This document shows, one piece after another, positions 1 through 7,692 of a stretch of 63,830 nt of DNA. Below the pieces are notes generated by a model. That model saw only the letters and a program-made list of their open reading frames with translations. It had not been told where the DNA came from and did no database searches. Positions within the stretch are counted from its first letter, which is position 1. Every line of letters begins with the position of its first letter. Made by a program: the position numbers and the translations under genes. The stretch is from positions 1-63,830 of the forward strand of contig JAUXMV010000096.1 of the NCBI GenBank assembly GCA_030683155.1, in the 5' to 3' direction. Source of the stretch: Bacteroidales bacterium. GTDB taxonomy: Bacteria > Bacteroidota > Bacteroidia > Bacteroidales > F082.

Positions 1-119
1 ATAAGGACAGTTCCTTTTCCCGATCCTCTTTTAATAATCAGCGTTTCATTGTTATTCTCAACTTCGTCCAGAAATTTTTTAAGTCCTGCTCTGAATTCGG
101 TATAATTTGCAGCTATCAT
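1..119 (-). CDS. Phd/YefM-type antitoxin, N-terminal part (runs off the window)
   Basis: The reverse strand from an ATG at 117-119 reads MIAANYTEFRAGLKKFLDEV and continues to the window edge without a stop. A short N-terminus of the form 'xAANYTEFRxxLKxFLDEV' followed by 'ETLIIKRGSGKG' is typical of Phd/YefM antitoxins. These bind operator DNA as dimers and neutralise a RelE/YoeB-type or Doc toxin. The toxin would lie beyond position 1 and cannot be seen. A Bacteroidetes promoter overlaps a short palindromic stretch just upstream, which fits autoregulation. The assignment rests on about 39 residues. Confidence 0.72.
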   Translation of the reverse strand, partial: MIAANYTEFRAGLKKFLDEVENNNETLIIKRGSGKGTVL

Positions 120-149
120 GATTTTATTTTTTAAGTTCCTATTTGCGTA

Positions 150-180
150 CAAATATACGTACTTTATTAATACAAATCAA
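150..180 (-). promoter_or_regulatory. promoter (and possible operator) of the Phd-like antitoxin
   Basis: On the minus strand TTG (178-180) and TATATTTG (150-157) are separated by 20 bases, which matches the Bacteroidetes sigma consensus TTG/TAnnTTTG. GTAC repeats sit on both sides of the -7 box (147-150 and 158-162), a plausible operator for an autoregulating antitoxin. The operator role is inferred. Confidence 0.5.
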
Positions 181-330
181 TAGTATTGTTGTCCCGAGAG
201 AAGCATGGATTCTTCGTTAGATTGTTATAAGCCCCATGTCCCGATGGAAGGGTTTCCAATTGCTTTCGAATCAAATTTTTGAATCTTTGTCCGCCGTAGC
301 CGATCAAATCTTCAAATAAAATATTAATCC

Positions 331-597
331 AACGAAAAATATCCGTTCAAACAAGCGCGTGAGCCCGCCCAAACACGGTGCCGCCGAGCCTGTGAGCCAT
401 CGTTTGGGCAGATGGTTTTCGTCCTTTTGCCGAAACAAAAGGACAAAAAAAGCCAAGCCTGTTCCTTACAAGGAAATTCACAATAGCTTTTGAAGCAATC
501 TTGAAATTCTCAATTTGAGAAGTAGTAACATATTGAAAACTACGCTGAACAGGGGGTCAATATCCCGGAATGAAGGTCAGTATGATACGGAATTTAC
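331..597. repeat. dispersed repeat family A, copy 1
   Basis: This fills most of the gene-free stretch 120-679. It shares blocks with copies near 2726-2905, 5546-6000, 7473-7660 and 34326-34495. The shared blocks are a GTTCAAACAAGCGCG start, a CATCGTTTGGGCAGATGG block, and the hairpin GTCCTTTTG-CCGAAA-CAAAAGGAC with nine perfectly paired bases. The end block is AATATCCCGGAATGAAGG. No credible coding frame runs through it. It is probably an intergenic repeat or MITE-like relic. Confidence 0.7.
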
Positions 598-679
598 ACA
601 ACAAACATTGTTTTCGTGCCGAAACCCCAATTGAAATATCGTTGTTTGTTGGCAGTTTGTGCTTCTTTTCGATCTTTTT

Positions 680-1186
680 TTAAGGCAAGGAACATTGGAA
701 TCTGATGTCTAACTCATCAATAAATTGGAAGTCATTTATCCATCTGATTCCCATATTGTCACATACGTTAGGGATTTTTATTCTGTTAGAATTTGAGGCT
801 GTCACCTTTTCTTCTTTTGTTACTACAGTGGCATTTTCGTGCAGGGCGTGTGCAATTACCCAAGGGTCAGCTAATGACCGAGCCTTAGTATTGTCAACCA
901 AGTTTTTATGTATTGGATTGGTTGAATAGATTTCACGTAAGCAGATAGTAACAGCTTCACTAATTTTTTTGATTGGGATTTTGCTTTCCTTTAACCATTT
1001 TGAAAGGTTGTCTTCCGTTCTCGTTATTTCTTCGTAAACCAATTCGGGAATGAAAATTTTATCTTGTTTACCAAGTTCTGTCAATAATTTCCAATAGTCG
1101 GGGCAAAATTTTGGATTGTAGTATTTTTGCCATGCCTGGATTAACACGTTGGCATCCAAACAATATTTGTTTGCCTTCGTACTCAT
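680..1186 (-). CDS. DUF4411 family PIN-domain protein, predicted toxin RNase
   Basis: This 168-residue protein opens with YCLDANVLIQAWQKYY, the PIN-domain first acidic motif (Asp about 10) in the form typical of DUF4411. A second acidic motif ADPWVIAHALHE lies near residue 107 and is followed by VVTKEEK. PIN proteins are Mg2+-dependent endoribonucleases; VapC-like ones cleave tRNA or mRNA to arrest growth. Its start codon overlaps the last four bases of the upstream XRE-ImmA gene, so the two are translationally coupled. That partnership is common for DUF4411 and suggests a toxin-antitoxin-like pair. The RNA target is unknown and no promoter lies between the genes. Confidence 0.82.
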   Translation of the reverse strand: MSTKANKYCLDANVLIQAWQKYYNPKFCPDYWKLLTELGKQDKIFIPELVYEEITRTEDNLSKWLKESKIPIKKISEAVTICLREIYSTNPIHKNLVDNTKARSLADPWVIAHALHENATVVTKEEKVTASNSNRIKIPNVCDNMGIRWINDFQFIDELDIRFQCSLP

Positions 1187-2361
1187 CTAAATAGTTGTGA
1201 TTCGAGTTTTTGAAACTTATTTACTTGAACATTCAATAAATAGCTTGCCAATGTTGGCTCGATAAAACCGCCACGAAATGCATCCAAAACCGTTTGGGTG
1301 AATAATCTACTGTTTCTGTTTAATTGTAGCAAAAAGTAGTTTGGTCCACCTGACTTATCTTTTTCTTTTAGTTTAGCTTTTTTTTGCGCTTCTTTTTTTA
1401 AGTATTCTGCATAATCAATGTCAGCTTGTTTTTTCAGCTTCTGATAAGCCGGGGTAGAAATGATATTAAGGTTTAGAGCCCTAACTAAAAGAGCAAAAGA
1501 ACTTATTCCCAATTGTTTGGCGACCTTGAAAACATCTTTAGAAGTTTGAAATGATGATGAGTCAAAACTCAAAACAATTTCTTTTGGCATCAAAGCATTT
1601 GCCGCTACTTCATTGCAGAACAACTCAACAGGATGAAATTTGTCTTTTTGTTTTAAGTCAGGTTCAATTTCATTTGAAATACCGGTCTCGGCAATCCAAA
1701 TATGCGCTAATTCATGTACAAGTGTAAAAAGCTGTGGTGCATTCCAATCATCAGAATTTACGAAAATGAAAGGAGCGTGTGGGTCAGCAATTGCAAAACC
1801 TTGTAACTCTTCCGAATCTAATTTCAGTCGGGAGTGGGTAAAACTTGTTCTTGAAACGAAAATCCCGTTTTTCTCTGCCGCATCAATCCACTCTTTAATT
1901 GGATTGTCTGTTTTGTATGATGCAGGATTAATTTTTAATGTGTTAAGGATGTCTTTCGCAACGCTTTGGGGATTGTCTTTTAAAGAGAAGCGACCTACAA
2001 AAGCTAATTTTTCTTCTTGATTTTCTATATTTACATCACTAATCCAAGTTTGTTTTTGTTGGATTTCCCTGATTATGAAAATTGAAGAAGTTGTCAATGC
2101 TTTTGACCCTGATTTTCTAAAGTCTTGTAACGGCTGAAAGTCATGAGGAATTTCGGGCAAAAAGAACAATGCAAAAGGTCTTTTAAAAGCTTTAGCTAAT
2201 GTTTGTGCTTGTTTTACTGTTGGCTGACTTGTCCCGGCTTCCCACTCTTTAAATTTCTCAATTGTCACAGAAACTTTGGCAGCAGCAGTTTCTTCGGTCA
2301 TTCTTGCCGATTCTCTGGCCCATTTCAGAACATTTGGTGTTATGGATGCTTTGTCTGCCAT
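1183..2361 (-). CDS. XRE-family HTH regulator with ImmA/IrrE (M78) metallopeptidase domain
   Basis: The 392-residue protein has an N-terminal helix-turn-helix (about residues 8-62, with the typical WEAGTSQPT). An ImmA/IrrE-type zinc peptidase domain follows, containing HELAH at residues 216-220 after FTLV. The Lys-rich tail (about 325-350) may be a linker. ImmA-like peptidases cleave repressors or antitoxins, often after a stress signal. Here the HTH and protease are in one chain and the PIN toxin gene overlaps downstream by 4 bp. The expected role is DNA-binding antitoxin/regulator of the PIN protein. Whether it cleaves itself, the PIN protein or another factor is not visible. Confidence 0.85.
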   Translation of the reverse strand: MADKASITPNVLKWARESARMTEETAAAKVSVTIEKFKEWEAGTSQPTVKQAQTLAKAFKRPFALFFLPEIPHDFQPLQDFRKSGSKALTTSSIFIIREIQQKQTWISDVNIENQEEKLAFVGRFSLKDNPQSVAKDILNTLKINPASYKTDNPIKEWIDAAEKNGIFVSRTSFTHSRLKLDSEELQGFAIADPHAPFIFVNSDDWNAPQLFTLVHELAHIWIAETGISNEIEPDLKQKDKFHPVELFCNEVAANALMPKEIVLSFDSSSFQTSKDVFKVAKQLGISSFALLVRALNLNIISTPAYQKLKKQADIDYAEYLKKEAQKKAKLKEKDKSGGPNYFLLQLNRNSRLFTQTVLDAFRGGFIEPTLASYLLNVQVNKFQKLESQLFR

Positions 2362-2368
2362 TTGGTTT

Positions 2369-2376
2369 CAAAAATA
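2369..2376 (-). promoter_or_regulatory. -7 box of the XRE-ImmA/PIN operon
   Basis: The minus strand carries TATTTTTG, with TTTTGAC about 22 bases further upstream. The box ends only 8 bases before the ATG, so the transcript would have an extremely short leader or be leaderless. Confidence 0.4.
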
Positions 2377-2725
2377 CAATTTTTATGGATGGTTTTGTCA
2401 AAACACTGTTGTTCGAATGCGATAACGTTTTTTTTAGCATGGTAGCCCACGTTAGTCTTTCGAAATCCTGGCGCCTAAACAACTCCAATAAGACATGACT
2501 TTAGAACTCAAATCCGTAAAGAATATCCTGCCCTTTTTAATGTGGGGTTAATATCCCGGAATGAAGGTAAGTATGATGCGGAATTTATACCAAAGTGAAT
2601 TATAGATGAATCCAAAAGCTGTAATGGATAATGCAGATGGCTAGAAATGCTAGGCCAATTGAGTGAGCGATAATTGGACTATTACATTTCACCTTTCGGT
2701 ATTGCACATCATCCTCCAAAAAATG

Positions 2726-2905
2726 TTTATCCCAACGAAAAATGTCCGTTCAAACAAGCGCGCGAGGCCTCCCAAACGCGGTGCCGCTGAGCCTGTGAAT
2801 TTGAAAACACATAGAAATCCGGCAAAAACGGTTTTTTGAATACAACAGTCTGGAGACCGGCAGATTGCAGTGTCGTGTTTGAAAACTACGCCAGACGGGG
2901 TACTT
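2726..2905. repeat. dispersed repeat family A, copy 2
   Basis: It contains the family A start (GTTCAAACAAGCGCG), the block AATCCGGCAAAAACGG and the block CTGGAGACCGGCAGATTGC, then an ACTACGCC end. The central hairpin is missing, so this is an internally deleted copy. A detached end block (AATATCCCGGAATGAAGG) lies at about 2545-2590. The rest of the gene-free stretch 2362-2921 shows nothing recognisable. Confidence 0.65.
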
Positions 2906-2921
2906 CAGACCGCTCAGAGTC

Positions 2922-3416
2922 CTATTTATTTTGTGACATGTTTTTTATCATTGTGTAAGCCGTCTCCTGCTCATCAATTATCTGAAAACCAAGCTTCTTA
3001 TAAAACGATACTGCACGACTTCTTTTATCAACACTCAATGATATTCTTGAATATCCTTTCTCATCTGAAAGCTGCATCAATCTTGTCATTAATTCACTTC
3101 CATATCCTTGACCACGATATTTAGGCATAATCGCAATGGACATTTCAGGAGTTTTATCGTCAACATATCCGTAGCTTTTAATTGTTTTAGAAAACAGTCG
3201 ACACCATGCTGCTCCAACATATTCCTCTTTATCAAAGGATAAGAATCCTAAATCTCCAATTCGCCCCCAATTATCTACATATTTTGAAATATCCGGCGAA
3301 TCAATAATTGATCTATCAAATGGAACTTCTCCTTCTGGAGCAAACAATGCTTCATAGAGAGAAATCCTCAAATATCCGATGTCTTCTTTCTCTATAAAAC
3401 GATACGTAAAAGCCAT
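2922..3416 (-). CDS. GNAT family N-acetyltransferase
   Basis: The 164-residue protein shows the GNAT acetyl-CoA site: MSIAIMPKYRGQGYGSEL (around residues 92-110, fitting R/Q-x-x-G-x-G/A), then the SLSVDKRSRAVSFYKKLGF motif near the C-terminus. GNAT enzymes transfer an acetyl group from acetyl-CoA to an amine. The substrate cannot be told; the length and motif spacing match single-domain RimI-like members. It stands alone between repeat A and the small membrane-protein gene and could be accessory cargo. Confidence 0.85.
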   Translation of the reverse strand: MAFTYRFIEKEDIGYLRISLYEALFAPEGEVPFDRSIIDSPDISKYVDNWGRIGDLGFLSFDKEEYVGAAWCRLFSKTIKSYGYVDDKTPEMSIAIMPKYRGQGYGSELMTRLMQLSDEKGYSRISLSVDKRSRAVSFYKKLGFQIIDEQETAYTMIKNMSQNK

Positions 3417-3564
3417 AATAGTACGATTTTAACATGTCACAAAACGGATGGCCGCCAGCCGCTGGTGCAGATTTACTTGTTGCTTCTTATCCTATACGTT
3501 GTCCTTTCACAAACTTGTTTAATGTCAGCTTCCAGGAAACCGCCCGCATCGCGGCTGACGGCAT

Positions 3565-4022
3565 GTTAGGTGCCGCTTGTTTCACTTTTTGAAACAAAGT
3601 TTTCTTTTAAAATAATTTGAATCAATAAATTCAATAGTGATATCAATTTCATCAATTAATCTTTGTGCTGTATTTCCTTGGACATTCCATTGTTGTTTCA
3701 ATCCTGTAAGTATTCGTTTCGTAACTTTATAATACTCAGGAAAATTTCGAAATTCATACACAATTGTAATTTGTCTATCCAACATGGCTGCACCTTTGGC
3801 ACCAACCAAAATATCAATTAGTTTATGATATGTTTCAAATCTTTTATCCCTCCTTTGATTTTTTTGAGATTTGATGTAGTCATACAATGGTTTAAAAATG
3901 GTATAGTAGCCAAGAATAATTGCTACAATAATAGCAATTGTCTGCATCAAGCCTTCATTGCTATGATAAAATGATTCAATTGATAAAATTATCATGTTCT
4001 CTTATTTTAAGTTGCACCTAAC
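3565..4022. repeat. 9-bp inverted repeat enclosing one gene (possible cassette borders)
   Basis: GTTAGGTGC at 3565-3573 and its exact reverse complement GCACCTAAC at 4014-4022 bracket the 3582-3995 gene closely on both sides. A second inverted pair (GTCAGC / GCTGAC) lies just outside at about 3526-3558. The layout recalls a gene cassette with integron-like border cores. No integrase is present in the window and the attC fold has not been tested. Confidence 0.4.
3582..3995 (-). CDS. small protein with N-terminal membrane helix, unknown function
   Basis: I do not recognise this 137-residue protein. Residues about 17-36 (TIAIIVAIILGYYTIFKPLY) form one hydrophobic helix. A basic segment (KSQKNQRRDKRFETYHK) and a mostly helical cytoplasmic domain follow. 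The arrangement resembles many single-pass 'DUF' proteins of accessory regions. It is enclosed by exact 9-bp inverted repeats, which suggests it moved as a unit. It has no obvious partner gene. Confidence 0.55.
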   Translation of the reverse strand: MIILSIESFYHSNEGLMQTIAIIVAIILGYYTIFKPLYDYIKSQKNQRRDKRFETYHKLIDILVGAKGAAMLDRQITIVYEFRNFPEYYKVTKRILTGLKQQWNVQGNTAQRLIDEIDITIEFIDSNYFKRKLCFKK

Positions 4023-4214
4023 GAATATATACCCGCAATACCTCATCAATTTTCATCTTGTGTTTAAGTCCCATTTTCTGAACTTTTTTCAAGACATAAA
4101 GATAAAAAACAAAACCGTCCACCTTTATGCTCTTCCGGATTTTTATAGAAATAGAATTGAGATCAAAGAACGTTCGTTCAACTTTTTATTAAAAATCACC
4201 GAAAGCCGTTGAAA
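4019..4214 (+). repeat. dispersed repeat family B, copy 1
   Basis: This occupies most of the gene-free stretch 3996-4424. Shared landmarks are TAACGAATATATACCC, then GCAATACCTC, CCCATTTTCT, CAAGACATAAAGATAAAAAA, a CACCTTTATG block and TTTTTATAGAAATAGAA with a trailing GAAAACC. Copies recur near 5405, 13686, 18924 and 31745. They sit between defence modules and carry no consistent reading frame. Confidence 0.7.
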
Positions 4215-4424
4215 ACCACATTGTAACGGCCGAGGCTAAGCGCTGGCTGGCACTTTTGAATTTGCATCCTTCCCGTCAGCAGGATTTTCAATAAATGCAC
4301 AATCTTTCTCCTTTCAACCATTTGCCCAATAGCGTTTAGACACTGCTGGCGTTTCGTTGTTTTTCTATTTTGTTGTTTAGCTTTTCATTTTTTCGTTGTG
4401 CGCTACCCCTTTATTCCGTTATTT

Positions 4425-5306
4425 TTAGTCATTTTCTTCGTAGTAATATGAGTAGTCAATTCCTTTCATAAACATTTCGCGGTCGTTTATTTTGGAGGTA
4501 AGTGCATTATTCAAAAGAGTTTTAAGAACACTGCTTTTTGTTGGACTTAGCATCATTGCATTCATGTAATCACGCTTGCTTATTTTACTCCAATCCACGC
4601 ATTTTTTGAGACGTTTTTTCAATATCAAATCCAACCATAAGCGGGCGCTTCTGCCGTTGCCTTCCATAAAAGGGTGTGCAATGTTCATTTCTACATATTT
4701 GTTTACGATTTCGTCAAATGTAGTTTCGGGCATTGCATCAATTTGCCTTAATGTGTTGTCTAGAAAACGTGATATGGCAAATTGAAAACCACCTTTTGAA
4801 ATATTTTTTTGTCTGATTTGTCCCGCAAAATCATACAATCCGCCAAATAAATAAGCATGTATTTGCTGCAAACCTATGGTTGTGCCAACTTCTATGAAGT
4901 TGATAAAAGAACTTTCAAATATGGCATACGCTTTTGTTTTGCTTTTTCCATCGATGCTTTCATCGCTGTAGGTAAACCATTCTATAAATCGGTTTGCTTT
5001 TTTGCCCGGAAATTCTTTGCCTAAAGCAATAATGCCAGTGTAATCCAACATATCGGCTAAACGCTTTTTACCATCCGGTGCAAGGAATTTCAACTGGGTA
5101 GTGGCACTAACCACTTGACTGTTTTCTTTCTTTAACTTCGCTTTAAGATATTTCCAATAGTTGCGGGTTTTGTTGTAGTCGTCCTGGTCGGTAAGCAAAG
5201 CTACAATATCCAACACACTAAACCACCACTTGGCGTTTTGCTCGTCCCAAACGGCTCGCACTTCGCGGTCGTCAAAAAAACGTATGGATATTTTTGCACT
5301 ACTCAT
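4425..5306 (-). CDS. BRO-N domain fused to Fic (adenylyltransferase-type) domain
   Basis: The 293-residue protein begins with a BRO-N-like domain (about residues 1-112: [20 protein letters not shown], then a region ending FIEWF), a DNA-binding module found in phage anti-repressors. The C-terminal half has the Fic core [16 protein letters not shown] (about residue 213), giving the catalytic His, the phosphate-binding EGNGR and downstream Arg. Fic enzymes usually transfer AMP or another nucleotide part to target hydroxyls, and many act as toxins. I see no inhibitory (S/T)xxxE(G/N) helix and no adjacent antitoxin gene. The BRO-N part may supply DNA targeting or control. Function in defence is inferred. 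Confidence 0.8.
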   Translation of the reverse strand: MSSAKISIRFFDDREVRAVWDEQNAKWWFSVLDIVALLTDQDDYNKTRNYWKYLKAKLKKENSQVVSATTQLKFLAPDGKKRLADMLDYTGIIALGKEFPGKKANRFIEWFTYSDESIDGKSKTKAYAIFESSFINFIEVGTTIGLQQIHAYLFGGLYDFAGQIRQKNISKGGFQFAISRFLDNTLRQIDAMPETTFDEIVNKYVEMNIAHPFMEGNGRSARLWLDLILKKRLKKCVDWSKISKRDYMNAMMLSPTKSSVLKTLLNNALTSKINDREMFMKGIDYSYYYEEND

Positions 5307-5348
5307 AATCTTAACGTTATCTAATCAGTCACTCTTTAATTATCCGAG

Positions 5349-5356
5349 CAAAGTTA
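5349..5356 (-). promoter_or_regulatory. -7 box of the BRO-N/Fic gene
   Basis: The minus strand reads TAACTTTG (TAnnTTTG) 43 bases before the start codon. No clear TTG is present at the -33 position. Confidence 0.4.
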
Positions 5357-5404
5357 TCATAAATTAACTTTTAGTTGAATTCTGCGGTTTCACGTTACAA
5401 TGAG

Positions 5405-5540
5405 CGCCAAAGTGAAAATACCCGCAATACCTCATCGACTTTCACCTTATGTTTATCTCCCATTTTCTATCGTTTTTATCAAGCATAAAGATAAAAAACA
5501 TATTCGTCTACCTTTATGTTATTCCGTATTTTTCAAGAAA
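5405..5540 (+). repeat. dispersed repeat family B, copy 2 (short)
   Basis: It contains AATACCCGCAATACCTCATC, CCCATTTTCTATCG, AAGCATAAAGATAAAAAACA and CTACCTTTATG. It stops at ATTTTTCAAGAAATAAA, where family A copy 3 begins, so the two repeat families are directly joined here. Confidence 0.65.
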
Positions 5541-5545
5541 TAAAA

Positions 5546-6000
5546 ATGTTTATCCCAACAAAAAATATCCGTTCAAACAAGCGCGTGAGCCCGCCCAAAC
5601 GCGACGCCGCTGAGCCTGTGAATTTGAAAACACTTAGAAATCCGGCAAAAACGGCCCAAAGGCCGTTTGGGCTCGCACGCAGGAGAGCCCACTTTTTTGC
5701 CAGGATTTCTTGTATTTTCAAAGAGTGCGCGGGCCATCGTTTGGGCAGATGGTTTTCGTCCTTTTGCCCAAACAAAAGGACAAAAAAAGCTAAGGCCGTA
5801 ATAATCCGAAATTTTTTGATATCAACGGTCTGGAGACCGGCAGATTGCGGCGTTGTAGTTGCAAACTACGCCGAACAGAGGGGGTTAAATGCACCATGAT
5901 TTCAAAATGTTTCCGAATTCAAATCCAAAAAAAAGATGATTCTGCCCTTTTCAAAGGGGGGTCAATATCCCGGAATGAAGGGCAGTATGATGCAGAATAT
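5546..6000 (+). repeat. dispersed repeat family A, copy 3 (most complete)
   Basis: This is the longest copy, about 450 bp. Its parts are the GTTCAAACAAGCGCG start, an inner segment with the palindrome AAACGGCCCAAAGGCCGTTT, the TTTGGGCAGATGG block and the GTCCTTTTG/CAAAAGGAC hairpin. The CTGGAGACCGGCAGATTGC block, a GGCGTTGTAGTT/AACTACGCC imperfect hairpin and AATATCCCGGAATGAAGG complete it. A frame open across 5516-5899 is a by-product of the repeat. Confidence 0.72.
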
Positions 6001-6010
6001 GCACAACCAA

Positions 6011-6105
6011 TTGAACATATATTTCAATAAACATTCAATCAAATGTGCAAAGTGTTTTTTTGTTTTGCGTTAAAGAGCTTATACTCTGGAATACCCCGCC
6101 TAATT
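6011..6105 (+). repeat. direct repeat, downstream flank of the ATPase gene
   Basis: This segment shares about 95 bp with 7362-7455, including TTCAATCAAATGTGCAAAG followed by a T-run and GTTAAAGAGCTTATA. The two copies flank the DUF4143 ATPase gene in the same orientation. They could allow precise loss of the gene by recombination. Confidence 0.7.
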
Positions 6106-6144
6106 AATCCTTGTGCTTATGTTCCCTATTTCGGGTTTAAATTT

Positions 6145-7314
6145 TTAGTAATTTAATCCAAAAGCCCAAAGTGGAATTACATTGAGATACCCAAATTCAA
6201 TATCATCTTTTACCACAAATGAATTGGCATCTTTCTCAATTTGCTTCTGCTGTTTGTTTTTTCCACCAATTTCAAACGTATAATTATCAATAACGAAATC
6301 GGCTTTTTCTGATGATATTATTTCATTTTTTAGTCGCATTTGATTGAAGAAGAATGTTTCTCGTATATTTCCTGTATTTGATTTCTCTCCAACCAGGTTA
6401 AAAATAATATTTGTATTATCCAGATACACTTTGTCAACTTTCCCTAATCCCCGTATTCCGCTTGTTTCATTGCGTAACTGACCAATAAGTCCGGCTTTTT
6501 CCATATATGTAAAATAATCGTCCAGGGAGTTCCGGCTTACGCCAATTATTTCTGATATTTTGGAGAAATTTGGTTTAAAAGGAACACTTTCTGCGATAAT
6601 GGAAAGTAGGCGTTTCAATTTACGACTTGTTCCAACATTTAGGTTGGCATATTGCGGAATATCAGTTTCCAATGTTTGAACAATGATTTGTCCTAAACGT
6701 ATATCCATTTCATTTTCAAGCCCGAAAGGATAGTAGCCCCGTTTCAAATAATCATTAAACAATGGTAAAGGATGTTTAATATCTGTAAGCTTTACTTCAT
6801 TGTTGACTATTTGTTTTAGTGAATAAACTTCTGTTTCGTAATTATGAAATAGTTTTAGATATTCCCTGAATGAGAGTCCGTGTAGTTTGTAGATGATAGC
6901 ACGGCGGCTCAAATCTGCTGAACCTTTAAGGATATCAAGTACAGAAGAACCAGTGAAAACAATTTTTAAGGCAGGAAAAGAATCGTAAATATTTTTTAAT
7001 TCACGAGACCAATCCGAATATTTGTGTATTTCATCAATAAATAAATACTCTCCTGCATTCTTGTAAAAATCATCAGCTAAATCAAAAAGTTTGTTTTCAC
7101 CAAAATACATATCGTCTGCTGATACATATAAGGCTTTTTTGCTGCCTAAATTTTCCTTTATGTGTTGCAAAATCAAGGTCGTTTTACCGACACCACGCGC
7201 ACCAATTATCCCAATCATTCGGTTATCCCAGGAGACTTTTTCGTGTAAGTAGCGTTTAAAGTCTGTTGTCGTATTTTGTAAAAGTGTTTCAAATTTCTGG
7301 TAAAGTGTTCTCAT
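6145..7314 (-). CDS. AAA+ ATPase with DUF4143 C-terminal domain
   Basis: This 389-residue protein has Walker A (GIIGARGVGKTTLI, about residues 35-48), Walker B with the FIDEIHKY signature (about 92-99), and sensor motif FTGSSVLDI. A winged-helix region and the DUF4143 C-terminal domain end in a nuclease-like fold (FVIDNYTFEIGGKNKQQKQ). DUF4143 ATPases are very common in Bacteroidetes accessory DNA. Their C-terminus resembles PD-(D/E)xK nucleases, but their biological role is not settled. The gene is monocistronic with a good promoter and is flanked by 95-bp direct repeats, so it behaves like an independent insert. Confidence 0.85.
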   Translation of the reverse strand: MRTLYQKFETLLQNTTTDFKRYLHEKVSWDNRMIGIIGARGVGKTTLILQHIKENLGSKKALYVSADDMYFGENKLFDLADDFYKNAGEYLFIDEIHKYSDWSRELKNIYDSFPALKIVFTGSSVLDILKGSADLSRRAIIYKLHGLSFREYLKLFHNYETEVYSLKQIVNNEVKLTDIKHPLPLFNDYLKRGYYPFGLENEMDIRLGQIIVQTLETDIPQYANLNVGTSRKLKRLLSIIAESVPFKPNFSKISEIIGVSRNSLDDYFTYMEKAGLIGQLRNETSGIRGLGKVDKVYLDNTNIIFNLVGEKSNTGNIRETFFFNQMRLKNEIISSEKADFVIDNYTFEIGGKNKQQKQIEKDANSFVVKDDIEFGYLNVIPLWAFGLNY

Positions 7315-7337
7315 TATTTCTATCCGCTAATTTTTCA

Positions 7338-7370
7338 CAAAGATACAAAATGCACAACGAAATGAACAAA
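7338..7370 (-). promoter_or_regulatory. promoter of the DUF4143 ATPase gene
   Basis: On the minus strand TTTG (7367-7370) and TATCTTTG (7338-7345) are separated by exactly 21 bases, a near-perfect Bacteroidetes promoter. It ends 24 bases before the ATG and begins right at the edge of the direct repeat. Confidence 0.65.
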
Positions 7371-7455
7371 TATTTCAAAAAATATTCAATCAAATGTGCA
7401 AAGTGTTTTTTTGATTGATGTTAAAGAGCTTATACCCCACAATACTACGCCTGTT
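7362..7455 (+). repeat. direct repeat, upstream flank of the ATPase gene
   Basis: Partner of 6011-6105 (TTCAATCAAATGTGCAAAG, T-run, GTTAAAGAGCTTATA). It continues into a family B-like fragment (ATACCCC...ACTTTGTGTTTAC) and then family A copy 4. The stretch 7315-7692 therefore holds only promoter and repeats. Confidence 0.68.
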
Positions 7456-7472
7456 TTTACTTTGTGTTTACA

Positions 7473-7660
7473 AAGTTGCGCGAGCCATTGTTTGGGCAGA
7501 TGGTTCTAATGCCGACTGCTTTCAGCATTGCCGAAACAAAAGGACAAAAAAAGCCAAGGCTGCAGCAACTTGAAATTTTTTGATTACAACGATCTGTAGA
7601 CCGGCAGATTATGGCGTTGTAGCTACAAACTACGCTGAACGGGGTACGTAGCGTTTTTCT
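7473..7660 (+). repeat. dispersed repeat family A, copy 4
   Basis: It carries GCGCGAGCCATTGTTTGGGC, then a variant centre in which the hairpin arm reads GCCGAAACAAAAGGACAAAA. The AGACCGGCAGATTATGGCG block and ACTACGCTGAACGGGGTAC follow. It lies directly behind the stop codon side of the type I R-M locus. Confidence 0.65.
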
Positions 7661-7692
7661 TTGAGGTTGCATTTTTTTTGAAAAGATTTCTC

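Noticed and set aside
5516-5899. Open frame of 127 codons on the plus strand
   Set aside because: It lies entirely inside repeat families B and A; other copies of the repeat do not keep the frame open, and the product has Arg/Pro-rich composition without similarity.
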